Below, piece after piece: positions 37,924 to 47,846 of a DNA stretch of 64,000 nucleotides. Location: contig NZ_JASLGT010000011.1 in NCBI RefSeq assembly GCF_030150205.1, forward strand, positions 248,001 to 312,000, given 5' to 3'. Numbering within the stretch: the first letter of the stretch is position 1; the number at the start of each line of letters is the position of its first letter. This DNA comes from Niabella sp. Lineage in GTDB: Bacteria > Bacteroidota > Bacteroidia > Chitinophagales > Chitinophagaceae. The notes under the pieces are model-generated. The model saw only the letters and a list, made by a program, of their open reading frames with translations. It searched no databases and was not told the origin of the DNA. The translations under genes and the position numbers were made by a program.

Positions 37924-38324
37924 TTATCTGATGCTCGATTTCCAATCTGTTTGAATATCTTTTTCTGTCATTCCCCGCAGTTCGATGGTTAACCCGGCGG
38001 AGCCTGATACCTGGTTCTGTTCAATGCGTACATTGGTGCAATCTGTAAGGGATACCGGTTTATTTAATCCTCCGGCATCCGCTGCCGGAGGCGCGGTTAT
38101 TTGATTGCCGGTAAACAGCAGTCCATCCACACTTCGGGCCAGCAGCAATTGCCCATCCGCTGCAGTGCCGGCGCCGCATTCTCCTCGCTATTTGCCTTCA
38201 CGCCATAATCTGCCGCCCGAATCAATACCGGAAGCTGGGCTCCTGCAATAGTACAGCAGCACAGACATAGCAACAGCAGCCAACTATGGGGGTATGTGAT
38301 GGGGTTATTGTTTTGTGATATCAT
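37924..38324 (-). pseudogene. Right-handed beta-helix protein with large internal deletion
   Basis: Two overlapping frames give the two ends of one protein. The 5' part (from 38324) has a signal (HSWLLLLCLCCCTIAGAQ) and VLIRAADYGVKANSEENAAP, the classic start of parallel beta-helix glycosidases. The 3' part continues in another frame from about 38165 as AADGQLLLARSVDGLLFTGN and VSLTDCTNVRIEQNQVSG, a final beta-helix turn, ending at 37924. The whole catalytic middle is missing and the frame is lost. GH110 or a GH28-like enzyme would fit the locus; the family is a guess. Confidence 0.62.
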
Positions 38325-38325
38325 T

Positions 38326-38391
38326 GAGTGAGAAGTGAAATGTAAAGTGAGAAGTGAAATGTTGAAAGTGAGAAGTTTAAAGTGAAAAGTT
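38326..38391. repeat. Degenerate GTGAGAAGTGAAATG repeat
   Basis: Short imperfect repeats (GTGAGAAGTGAAATGTAAA, GTGAGAAGTGAAATGTTGAA, GTGAGAAGTTTAAAGTG) directly before the beta-helix remnant. Confidence 0.6.
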
Positions 38392-38405
38392 GGGTACGGT
38401 CAGTG

Positions 38406-40733
38406 TTAATGAAGATGCACTTTCCCATCGGGGGTTACCTGTACCAGCACTTCTGTGCCTGAGGCTACTGCGATCTTTGGCCAGCCTGTAAATGCTGTAT
38501 AGGATAAGGGCTTTTGAGCCTGGGTGCTGTTCTCGGCAAACACGGATACGGATGCATCATAGCGGGTATTGTTTTTTACAGCCAGCGTTATGCCGGCTCT
38601 ATCGGCATTTACGATCCTTGCCTCCACATGATCAAATACCCGGATCATTTTTTTATCGGGCTGTACATAAATACCCGGCAACTCAATGGCCATCAAAGCA
38701 CCGTTGGTTTCTGTCCAGGAATTGCGGGTATTGATATAGTTGCCAATACTGCCTGTTCCTTCTGCATCGCAGGGCTGAATGCGCTCCATGCTGCTGCCCA
38801 CCAGGTTGTGGGTGGTATAGTGATCCGGCGGAATGTTTACAGCCTCCGCGTGGGCATGCTGGATATCCCGGATCAGATCGGCATAAAGCGGGTTACCGGT
38901 AGCCCTGAACAGTTTGAATAAATAATCACCCGAAGCCGTACAGATACCCGGTGCTGCATGTTTGTTTTGGATGCTGGCCCATACCGCACCGGCCATATGA
39001 CTCCCCAGTTTTCCGATCTGGCTGTTGACCGGGAAAACCGGGTCGTAGGAGATCGTCCAGGTGGCACAGAGGGCTGCCTGCACTTCTGCTTTTTCTAACC
39101 AACTTTTATCGCCGGTATACTGATAAACGGCCATTAGAGATTCGAGAAAACCAAAGGCCGATTCAGAATTGGCGTCCATGGAAATGTCTCCGCAATCGCC
39201 CCCGGTAAGTCCCTGTTTCACTACATCCCGCTGGTAATAATATTCCGCAGCTGCTTTGGCAACCTGCAGCCATTCCGGTTTTTTAAAATAATCCGATGCA
39301 ATGGCCAGTCCGGCTGGCACAATGGCCCCCGCAGTGGAATTGTACACGGCGATCCTGCCGGTAGCCGGCGCGATGTACTGTCCGAATTCGCCCTCCTGTT
39401 TCCAGGTACGGGTAAAAGCGGCCGCCAGTTTTTTAGCTGCCGCTTCCCATTCCGGGTGAATGGCCGCACCATAGCCCTGTGCCTTCAGCAACATGAGGTG
39501 TTTTAACAGCCATAACAGGGCGTCTGCATTTTTGCGGACCATGGCCTGTACTTCCGGGAATGCCGGGTGCATCTTTTCCGGCCGGATCTTTCCATCTGAC
39601 GTAATACCCCCGTAAAAATAACCGCTGGCACCCTGCAGTTTATTTACCACAAAATCCAGTTCCGCCGCCACGCGATCCCGCTCCTTCCTATTATTCAATG
39701 CCAGCACCGGGTAGGTATTCATCATACCACTTACCCAACCCAACTGGAAGTCTTTACTATTCTCCGGCAGGTAGTAGCTGCCCACCGGAAACTCCCGGAA
39801 GTTATTGCTGGTAATGGTGGTAGCAAGCCCGGTATAATAGCTCATCGGCAGCCAGTTGCGCGGCTGGTTAGGACCCATGATATCCTTCCGGTGTTTCATA
39901 AATGCCGTCAGGAGATCCGGGATGCCGGTTGCATGCATGGTATATACCCTGAAACGCAATGAAAGCTGATCTCCGGCCTTCCAGTCGGGCGCCTTATCCC
40001 CACTGGGATGAAAGTCGCCAAAACCCGGTGCCTGTTTACGCATAGCAGGAGCCGTAATGGAAAAGCGGCAGTGATCGCCGGCTGCATTTTCGCTGATACT
40101 GAGCCCGTGATTACCAAACTCCGATCGCTGACCGGTTAATAGCATAAAGCTTTTTTGTGCTGCCGGCGCGTAAAAACAAAGTGCCGGTATGGCCGTATTG
40201 CCTGTCTGGAGCTCTACTAGTGATGCCGTTCCCGGTTCTATGGACAGGCGCGGGTTATTAGAGATCGTTAAAGGAACTTTGGGATTATAGTACATTTCCT
40301 TTGTATAATCCGGATTATAACCGTTTCCGATGGAATGATAGCGGTTGCCATTGTATAGAATGGCCGGAGCCAGTACATAGTTATCCCGGCTCCAGCCGCT
40401 GAAGTCCATATCTACATTTACGGCGGTTGCTTTTGAGGTTCCATTGGTGAGGGAGAAAACAGCAGTAATGTCCAGTGCCCCGGGTATCGCCTTAACCGGC
40501 TGTGCCTGTAATGTTACCTGCCATCCACCGGTCAATTTGGGTTGCTCCTGTGTAGCCACCTGTTCCTGGATAAGGGTTGTACCATCGTATTTTTTGATGC
40601 TGATCCGGATATGCCCATTGAGCGGTTTCAACCAACGATCCACCGCGTTGAAATCCTGCGCACCGGCGGTCTGGCAAAACAAACCGCCCAGACCTATGAA
40701 CAAAAAAGATAAAATACAGAAGTTACGATTCAT
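38406..40733 (-). CDS. Secreted protein of unknown family, likely (alpha/alpha)6 barrel
   Basis: A 775-residue protein with signal MNRNFCILSFLFIGLGGLFCQTAGAQ. Residues about 30-280 are beta-rich (HIRISIKKYDGTTLIQE, ALDITAVFSLTNGTSKATAV), a sandwich as in many glycosidases. Residues about 290-690 are helical with repeated aromatic and Gly loops (VYNSTAGAIVPAGLAIASDYF, GGDCGDISMDANSESAFGFLESLMAVYQYTG, YTTHNLVGSSMERIQPCDAEGTGSIGNY), suggesting an alpha-toroid barrel. A small beta-domain ends the chain. I cannot assign a CAZy family; an uncharacterised glycosidase or lyase is likely from the context between unknown-family genes and GH95. Confidence 0.82.
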   Translation of the reverse strand: MNRNFCILSFLFIGLGGLFCQTAGAQDFNAVDRWLKPLNGHIRISIKKYDGTTLIQEQVATQEQPKLTGGWQVTLQAQPVKAIPGALDITAVFSLTNGTSKATAVNVDMDFSGWSRDNYVLAPAILYNGNRYHSIGNGYNPDYTKEMYYNPKVPLTISNNPRLSIEPGTASLVELQTGNTAIPALCFYAPAAQKSFMLLTGQRSEFGNHGLSISENAAGDHCRFSITAPAMRKQAPGFGDFHPSGDKAPDWKAGDQLSLRFRVYTMHATGIPDLLTAFMKHRKDIMGPNQPRNWLPMSYYTGLATTITSNNFREFPVGSYYLPENSKDFQLGWVSGMMNTYPVLALNNRKERDRVAAELDFVVNKLQGASGYFYGGITSDGKIRPEKMHPAFPEVQAMVRKNADALLWLLKHLMLLKAQGYGAAIHPEWEAAAKKLAAAFTRTWKQEGEFGQYIAPATGRIAVYNSTAGAIVPAGLAIASDYFKKPEWLQVAKAAAEYYYQRDVVKQGLTGGDCGDISMDANSESAFGFLESLMAVYQYTGDKSWLEKAEVQAALCATWTISYDPVFPVNSQIGKLGSHMAGAVWASIQNKHAAPGICTASGDYLFKLFRATGNPLYADLIRDIQHAHAEAVNIPPDHYTTHNLVGSSMERIQPCDAEGTGSIGNYINTRNSWTETNGALMAIELPGIYVQPDKKMIRVFDHVEARIVNADRAGITLAVKNNTRYDASVSVFAENSTQAQKPLSYTAFTGWPKIAVASGTEVLVQVTPDGKVHLH

Positions 40734-40810
40734 GTATGTGATGTTGTTTTACTGTGAGACAAGATATCTCACAGCACTTTGTTGCGGAGAATATCGCTCG
40801 CTTACCGGAA

Positions 40811-43282
40811 TCATATCCGGGAATTTGCGCGCCCGGTCGGCAAGATACAACTGTCCCTTTTTATAAACGATATGCTGTCTCCAGCAATCGGTTTTTCCAT
40901 CACCAGTTCCTGTTCGCCTGACGCTGTAATCATCAGCCTTCCGGCACTTCGGTAGCCATCATTAATACCCCTTTGCTCTTTTTAATACAACGGGCTGTGT
41001 TTTGTTTCCGTCAATCATCCGGTACAGGGTCCAGGTATTTTTGTTATTCCCGGGTTCCAGCCGCCAGCTTTTTGCCGGATCCGATAATTCTGTTTTGATC
41101 CACCGGGGAAAGGCACTGGCCGCCCGGGCATCTTCCCAGGTACGGATCACGTGAAAGATCGCTTCCTTTTGCGGACAGCTTTCCACGTCTTTCTGGTTGA
41201 GCGTTAAACTGTAGGTAGTGCCTACGCCCACGGAGATGGCCTGCACATGTTCATACTGCTCTACTGTGGAATTTTTCCGGATGGGGAAGTTGCCGCCCAT
41301 GCCCACCGGGAAAAAATTGGCATAGGTTACATCCCTGAGGTCTTTTCCCTGACTGGTGGTGCTGCCCCACTCCCGGGTATCTGCATCATACAAATTTTTA
41401 CCGCCACCCACATTCCAGATGCTTTGGTAATGCCAGGATCCTTCGGATAAGGTAGCACCCGTAAACCGGATATAGGGAACCCCCAGCGCCGTAGCCCGTT
41501 CAAACATATTGCGGAAAAAACGCTTTGCAGAATAATACCCGTGCCCGTTATTAAACAGGAATTCCTGCCCGTCGAAATCATAATAGGCGATCCCGTTAAT
41601 TTTGCAGACATCCGCAAAGTGTTTGGCAATTTCATCCTGCAGCTCCATATCGGGAATAACGCCGTCGTAACCATAATTTACGGTTACCTGCAGCTTGTAG
41701 AGCGTGTCTCCTGCCGGATGGGCCGCTGGTATCGTTTTCCAGTAGCCACGTTTTACATTCAGCAGGCGGTAAGGTGGTTTATCGGATACACCCAGGTAAT
41801 GGATCAGCTCCTTGCCGATCTTTATCATATTCAGATTGGCGCAATGTCCTTCCCAGCTGGCGATCTCTTCGAGATACCGGGGATCATCTACCACGATGAT
41901 GGTATCAATGGCACTGATATTTTTGGCAAGCAACCGCTTTTGCTGGTAACAAAGGCTATCGCTGGGTACCGGGCTGGCATCTTTAGTACCCGGCGCCAAT
42001 GCATTGGTGATGGGTGTTCTTCCGATGATGATGCCCTGTTTTGCAGCAAGTGCGGAAAATGCTTTGTGCGAGAGGTTGCCCCCGGTCATCTTTATCGGTT
42101 TCCGCTCAAAATGTTTTCCATCGATATAGCCTTCATTTCCCCGGTCGGCCCGCAGAAATCCCTGGTCATATAAACTGATCGCCTTAAAACCCAGCCGGCT
42201 GGTATAAGCGATAATGCTGTCATTCAGGTTGCCGGCAGTGAGGGCATCCGGAACAAAAGCCGCGGGATCTTTTACCCATTTTCCATTAATCGTGGGATGC
42301 GGCAATTTTTCGGATAACACGATGTTTTGGATCACATCCATCAATGCCGTACTATCCGGGCTGCCCCATAAAGCTACGGCGGAACCGATATAATCCACAC
42401 CGGGCAGGGATTGTACATCGATGTGGTTGGGAATATTGGCCGCCATATGCGGGATCAGCGAAAAAAACACTTCCCGTTTTTTCGCATATGCGGGATCAGC
42501 GAAAAAAACACTTCCCGTTTTTTCGAACGGTCTCTCGACTGGTAGGAGATCGAGATTTGTCCAGCCCGATCCACCTGTGCGGCGTCTCCATACAGGATCC
42601 GGTACCAGGGCTCTTTATGGGCATAAAAGGCTACATCACTGATGCCGTTACCACCCAGGCTGAATACCTGTCCTTCATACAGCGAATCCGGCAAGGGAAA
42701 CCGCTTTGCATCCGGTGTATGAATGATGTATTGAAACGGTGCCGCATCTCCCACCGTGGTAGCCATTCCTCCCAGTGTATTATCGTTAAGGGCCAGCATA
42801 CCGATCGCATAATTCAATTTTGCGCTGGTATCCCTTGCCACACCAATGATCTCTCCCATCAGGTTGGTAATATTCGTATGATAAGATCCCCATTGAATGG
42901 CTTCGATCTCTTCACGCTTTGAGAGCGACTGCAATTGCAATCTCAGATATTTTTTATGCGTAGCAATAAGGATGCGCGCTACTGATCCGTTGCTGTAAGT
43001 GAGCGTCAATAATTTTTCTGCCGGCTTATAAGCGGCGTTTACTGGTTCATAATATATTTTCTTCCTGCCATCATAAAGCAGCATCAGCGGGGAGGGCCGG
43101 TTCGCCGCACTAAATTCCCGCGCCGGCTTTACCGTAATATTTTTCATACTCGTAATAAAACCGTTATTGCTGAGATGGATTCTAAAATAATCTGTTTTAA
43201 AATCCCATTGGGCGCAAAGATGCAGGTTTGTAAACACCAGCAATCCTGAAAACAGCAAGTACGTAAAATAGCTTCGATTCAT
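40811..43282 (-). pseudogene. Second copy of unknown secreted family, broken by a 41-bp duplication and an A-tract slip
   Basis: Signal MNRSYFTYLLFSGLLVFTNLHLCAQ, then a beta-domain with MGEIIGVARDTSAKLNYAIGM. The frame breaks at 42444-42525, where 41 bases are present twice in tandem. Removing one copy joins KKREVFFSLIPHM to AANIPNHIDVQSLPG. The second part has NYGYDGVIPDMELQDEIAKH and YYDFDGQEFLFNNGHGYY and ends at a stop at 40962. Just before it, deleting one A from the run in TTAAAAAGAGC would extend the protein to 40813 (INDGYRSAGRLMITASGEQE). With both repairs the length is about 809 residues, close to the 801-residue neighbour, its paralog. Either a young pseudogene or sequencing error at one or both sites. 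Confidence 0.75.
42444..42525. repeat. 41-bp perfect tandem duplication inside a gene
   Basis: The block starting CATATGCGGGATCAGCG and ending CCCGTTTTTTCG occurs at 42444-42484 and again at 42485-42525 without a single difference. 41 is not a multiple of three, so it shifts the reading frame of the minus-strand gene. Confidence 0.95.
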
Positions 43283-43431
43283 TGTATACAGTTATCTTTC
43301 TGTTCATAAAGATTCTAAAAAGACAGATGCCATACCACATTGAAATTGACCAACCTCAATGCTTTTTTTGCAATACACCGACCAGGCTTTCCGGCAGGCA
43401 ACCGCTAAGCAATCCAATGCGGAACAGCTGT

Positions 43432-45837
43432 TCAGGGTTTGCTGATCTTCTGCGGAGATAACCGGGTGTTGTACCGCACCACTACATCGGGTTTGGAATC
43501 TCCCGTCCCTTCACATGCAAACGATACGCCGGATGCACCCCTGGGTAATAATGCCTTGCCCTGCACATTTAACGATGATAACACCTTATAATTCTGATCC
43601 GTTAGTGTAGCCTTCCCCTGGTGATCCAGCAGGATGTACTGGTTTGCCTGCAACTTACCTTCGATCTTTAACACACCCAACGACGTGGTAAACGACGGAT
43701 TGGCAATGGCACCTTCGCCCTCTATTTTTATCCGCAGGGCATAGGTTCCTTCCTCCGGGCTCTGCCATGACCAGTCCGCACCGCCCGGCTGGCCCGGCTG
43801 CATCTCCGATAAGTTGCAACGGAACCGGTCGGAGATAAATAACGGGTATAGCAGGAAGTCCTTTTCATTTTGCTTTTCCAGGTGCCATTCGGTTTCCGGA
43901 TCGCGCAGTCGTTGTTTTTGTTCTTCTGTAAATACATTGGCATACCGCAGTTCATCCCAGTTCTTCATGGCATCCAGTAAGGTATTGATCTGCCCGTGGT
44001 CTTTTAATGTTTTCATATTAATGCTCATCGCATAGCCGGCATCAAAGCCTGCCGACTCCGATAGGGCCCATTCCAGGTCTTCCAGGGAGGTGGCTTCAAA
44101 ATTACGTTCCGCCAGGCGCACCAGGAACCATCCCAGCATCCGCGGAAACAGGTTTCGCCTGAAGTAATCCTGGTTCTTTATGCGGCTGGCCACCTGCCCT
44201 TTGCGCATTTCCTCACCCCAGGGTTCGCCCCAGTTCATGCGGGTATGTATATGCCAGAGGAAGTGATCCAGGCGGCTGGCATCATTGATCAGATCGGCTT
44301 TATTGTTGAGCCGGTTGTAATATTCTGTTACAAATCTGGCGGTGGCATAGTAATCCTGGCCCGTGTACATACAGCCTTCCAGCCCGTCAAAGGAGATCTG
44401 CCTGATACCCGTTTTATTAAAGATATCGGCCAAACGATGAGCAAACGCATCCTGCAAATCCAGGTCAGGGAACAGGGTGCGGTAGGGATAATCCCATAAT
44501 TTATACAGCGGCTCCTTTTTTTCGTGCGATGCTTTCTGTGTGCCAAACGCGCCCCGCGTACAACCGGTAAGCACCATCCGGTCCCCGTTCTTTTCCGCCT
44601 TTCCAAAGGTGATCAGCTCATCGCCGATCTGCAGCGCGTTCAATGTAAGCGGCACATTGAACAGATCGGAGGCCGCCACCTCAAAACGGGTCTGCACATC
44701 GTCAATATTGCCGATGAGCTCGAGCACTCCCTGTTTGAGCAATTGCTTACTGGGTACCGGTGTTACATACGCATCATTGGTTGTTAAGAAATTGGAGAGT
44801 GTATGCACGCCGATCTTTATACCCATTTTTGAAGCCCGGTCCGCCAGGCTTTTTATTCCCTGATCACCGTTCTTTGTTAAGGATGGGTTCCATTCAAAAT
44901 GCCCCCAGGTTTTAAAAGGATCCGGATGGTATATCGTTTTAAACCCGGCGCGCTGTGTTTTATCCAGGGCCATATCCATATCTTCTCCGGAAAAATTGGT
45001 GATCAGGTAAGAACGCATGGCCCCTCTTGAAACCTTACCCCATTCACCTTCGATCAGCGGATGCGGCAGCCCCTGCTCTACTTCCACCTTACCGATCCGT
45101 TCCAGGATCCGGCTGCGCTGGTCGCCAAATAGCGCGATTCGCGCACCGGTAATATTCCCCTCAGAACCGGTTACCGGTAGCACCAACACTTTTTCTACCT
45201 GGTTTACTTTCCGGTAGGCCAGTTCTGAACGATTCCGGGCCGACAATTGAAACACGGCGCCGTCTGTTGCATCTGCCACCGCAAAATTATAATAGGGCGT
45301 GCTGGAAACCGAAAGATCCGTGTTGCTGCCCGCATACTTAAAGAAACTTCCATAGGCAGGTGCATATTCCTGGGGAATGCCTCCATTGGTCTTAATATTC
45401 AGTGCTTGCATGGCAAAGGCCAGCTCACCACCCTGGGCCACACCTACTACCTCACCCACCACTTCATGAAGCGTTACTTTTACCGGGCCAAATACCAGGG
45501 CATTATACGCATGGCTGATATCGCCCACCTCGTAGGTAATGGCCTGCTGCTGTTGCCGCACGATCAGTTCCAGCACCTGGTTGTCTTCCATCGTGAGCAA
45601 AAATTTATTCCCGGTTGTTTTAAGGGCTTTGGGAAGCAGGATCTGCCCATCCTTCACCGCAGATACGATGGGGTAAGCGCCCATACTCATAATTTCGCGG
45701 TCATTCACTTTTATGGAGGTGTAAAATCCTTTGTCATTAATAACAATACGGGTAAGAGCGGTTTTTAGTTCTACTGCCATCAGGCACCGGCTGCAAAGCA
45801 GGAGGATGAAACAGCTGATCAATTTTCGATACTGCAT
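43432..45837 (-). CDS. Secreted protein of unknown family, TIM-barrel-like, intact paralog
   Basis: An 801-residue protein with signal to about residue 21 (LLLCSRCLMA). Residues 22-250 are beta-rich (TRIVINDKGFYTSIKVNDRE, VGEVVGVAQGGELAFAMQAL). Residues about 270-650 resemble a TIM barrel (AGFKTIYHPDPFKTWGHFEW, MGIKIGVHTLSNF, RQISFDGLEGCMYTGQDYY near 480-500, WHIHTRMNWGEPWGE), with an inserted small beta-domain (LQIGDELITFGKAEKNGDRM, VLTGCTRGAFGT). A C-terminal beta-domain follows. The FDG[LQ]E acidic motif is shared with the broken neighbour and is a catalytic candidate. No CAZy family is recognised. It follows SusD in the locus. Confidence 0.82.
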   Translation of the reverse strand: MQYRKLISCFILLLCSRCLMAVELKTALTRIVINDKGFYTSIKVNDREIMSMGAYPIVSAVKDGQILLPKALKTTGNKFLLTMEDNQVLELIVRQQQQAITYEVGDISHAYNALVFGPVKVTLHEVVGEVVGVAQGGELAFAMQALNIKTNGGIPQEYAPAYGSFFKYAGSNTDLSVSSTPYYNFAVADATDGAVFQLSARNRSELAYRKVNQVEKVLVLPVTGSEGNITGARIALFGDQRSRILERIGKVEVEQGLPHPLIEGEWGKVSRGAMRSYLITNFSGEDMDMALDKTQRAGFKTIYHPDPFKTWGHFEWNPSLTKNGDQGIKSLADRASKMGIKIGVHTLSNFLTTNDAYVTPVPSKQLLKQGVLELIGNIDDVQTRFEVAASDLFNVPLTLNALQIGDELITFGKAEKNGDRMVLTGCTRGAFGTQKASHEKKEPLYKLWDYPYRTLFPDLDLQDAFAHRLADIFNKTGIRQISFDGLEGCMYTGQDYYATARFVTEYYNRLNNKADLINDASRLDHFLWHIHTRMNWGEPWGEEMRKGQVASRIKNQDYFRRNLFPRMLGWFLVRLAERNFEATSLEDLEWALSESAGFDAGYAMSINMKTLKDHGQINTLLDAMKNWDELRYANVFTEEQKQRLRDPETEWHLEKQNEKDFLLYPLFISDRFRCNLSEMQPGQPGGADWSWQSPEEGTYALRIKIEGEGAIANPSFTTSLGVLKIEGKLQANQYILLDHQGKATLTDQNYKVLSSLNVQGKALLPRGASGVSFACEGTGDSKPDVVVRYNTRLSPQKISKP

Positions 45838-46073
45838 ATTCGTTTATTAAATGTATATCTGCCGGCAAGCTACGGCTTTATCCCGTTTCTTTATCGCTAT
45901 GGTTCATAAAATGGGAAGCTGTCCTTTTACAGACAGCCCCCAGGATCGTATAAGAGAGAAAATGAGACAAATTAAAAAGATGGCGCTATAGTATTCCCGT
46001 ATAAAAAACCTTAAGAGATGACGCGTATTAATGCATGTAAAAAGCTTAATGGGTTTTTATTCCCACTTCTTCA

Positions 46074-47816
46074 TTACTGCAACGGATCAAAATCGCCCCC
46101 CCAGTTATTATTTTGCTTTAATAAAGGGTTCCGGTCCCTTAAAGTCTTGGCGATTCCATAAAAATAAAACTTATCCGGAATGGCGATATTGGTACTTTCC
46201 GTTTGCACCACGGTAGATTTAAATTTTGTCCATACCGTATTGATATCGCTTAAAGGCTGTACAGCGGTTTCGCCGGGTTTTAATTCAATGGCCAGGCCAT
46301 GTCGTTGCGCAAGCGTTCTCAGGTAACCAAACAATTTCCAGCGGCGCAGATCGTCCCAGCGTTTTCCTTCGAAGCAAAATTCTACAAAGCGCTCGTTTTG
46401 ATAGGCCGTGCGGATATCGGCCTGCGAAACAGCGGTAATACCATAGTTATTCGCAGCGCCCGGCCATATACCAGCTCTTTGACGGATCTGCTTCAATACA
46501 TCCAGCGCCTCAGCATCCTTACCGGTTTCATTGGCACATTCGCCAAAATTCATCAGCACTTCGGCAAAACGGATCTCGGGCCAGTCTACTGCTGCGTTAT
46601 AAACGGTTCCGGCTGTAATGGTTTTATCGATAGCCTTTATCCGGTAAAAACTGGAATTGGACCAGAGCGGGTCGGTGGTAATCTGGTTGTGCTGACCGGC
46701 AATTCCGGCGGGTCCGTAATAGTTGTCAATATGATCAAAGTAGGTCCACAGGTAGGTGTTGGATGTCTTCATTCCCGCCAGGTACTGGTTGGGCGCGCCA
46801 TTATAGTAAATATTTGCATAAAACCGGTTATCCCTGCTCCGGAACAGCGTATCGTATAACCGGTTTTGCGCGCTCCATGCAGATCCGTCTTTCATGGGGA
46901 AGGCATTCACCAGCTCGAGGGAGGGCCGGTCATAACCCACATCATCCTTTGACCAGTTCAGCGGTATCAGCCCACCCTGAAAGTACGTAGCCTGGGGATA
47001 ATTGTATCGCCGTACCATTACCACTTCCTTGTTCAGCTCATCGTCCCATATCTTATCATAGGCGGGGTACAACCCTTTTCCGCGGGCTATCAGGAAGTCC
47101 TTTGCCGCTTTGTTGGCATCATAGGCCTTTTGCCAGGAGGCTATGCCGCCTAACCCGTTGAATAAAGGGCTCGCAAAAAACAACAGCACCCTTCCTTTAA
47201 ACGCCATGGCGATTCCTTTATCAATTCTTCCCACGTCTTCGCCGGTCCACGCATCGGGCAATACGGCAATGGCATCGTCCAGGTCTTTTAGGATCTGTGT
47301 TACACATTCCGAAGTTTTGCTCCTGGGTACCTGCAACGCGGTCAGATCCGTAGTGGGCTCCTGCGGAGTAAGGATCAGGGGCACGCCACCATAGTTTTTT
47401 ACCAAACTGTAGTAGGCCCACGCCCTCCAGAACAATCCCTGCCCTGTGAGTACGGCTTTGGAAGCCCCATCAAAAGAAGCTGCCGCAATATTCTTCAGGA
47501 AGATATTGATGGTACGGATATTATTGTATTGTGAAAAACCGTTGTAACTATCTTCTGTTGCCGTGCCACCCAGCCAGGCATTGGCCTGCCGCTGGTAGGC
47601 AACACCCTCATCGGTGCTATTGCCGCTACCGTAGGTATTGCCCGGCATCAGGCTGGAGTAAATCGTATTCAGGTAAGCGGTTGCCAGTTCCGGCCGGCTC
47701 CATACATCTGAGGGATTTACCGCGCTCAGGTTCTTTTTGTCCAGTACTTTCTGGCAGGCTGTTAAACCGAACACCACCAGTATAATGGCCATGGATCTAT
47801 TGATTGACTTTTTCAT
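46074..47816 (-). CDS. SusD/RagB family glycan-binding lipoprotein
   Basis: A 580-residue outer-membrane lipoprotein: signal MKKSINRSMAIILVVFGLTAC with the lipobox Cys at residue 21. SusD signposts include SAVNPSDVWSRPELATAYLN, GLFWRAWAYYSLVKNYGGVPLIL (TPR region), ALDVLKQIRQRAGI and the C-terminal RFVEFCFEGKRWDDLRRWKLF. It caps the SusC channel and binds glycan at the surface. The start at 47816 is chosen for the lipobox. It starts 30 bases after the SusC stop, so the two are co-transcribed. Confidence 0.95.
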   Translation of the reverse strand: MKKSINRSMAIILVVFGLTACQKVLDKKNLSAVNPSDVWSRPELATAYLNTIYSSLMPGNTYGSGNSTDEGVAYQRQANAWLGGTATEDSYNGFSQYNNIRTINIFLKNIAAASFDGASKAVLTGQGLFWRAWAYYSLVKNYGGVPLILTPQEPTTDLTALQVPRSKTSECVTQILKDLDDAIAVLPDAWTGEDVGRIDKGIAMAFKGRVLLFFASPLFNGLGGIASWQKAYDANKAAKDFLIARGKGLYPAYDKIWDDELNKEVVMVRRYNYPQATYFQGGLIPLNWSKDDVGYDRPSLELVNAFPMKDGSAWSAQNRLYDTLFRSRDNRFYANIYYNGAPNQYLAGMKTSNTYLWTYFDHIDNYYGPAGIAGQHNQITTDPLWSNSSFYRIKAIDKTITAGTVYNAAVDWPEIRFAEVLMNFGECANETGKDAEALDVLKQIRQRAGIWPGAANNYGITAVSQADIRTAYQNERFVEFCFEGKRWDDLRRWKLFGYLRTLAQRHGLAIELKPGETAVQPLSDINTVWTKFKSTVVQTESTNIAIPDKFYFYGIAKTLRDRNPLLKQNNNWGGDFDPLQ

Positions 47817-47846
47817 GCTCGTAATATGTTGTGTTGAAAACAAAGC

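Noticed and set aside
41541..42173. A 210-codon plus-strand frame opposite the broken paralog
   Set aside because: Antisense shadow of a recognised secreted protein family.
40962..43282. Reading the two frames as two separate genes (275 and 502 residues)
   Set aside because: The junction is a perfect 41-bp duplication; removing one copy fuses them into a single frame with the same layout as the intact paralog.
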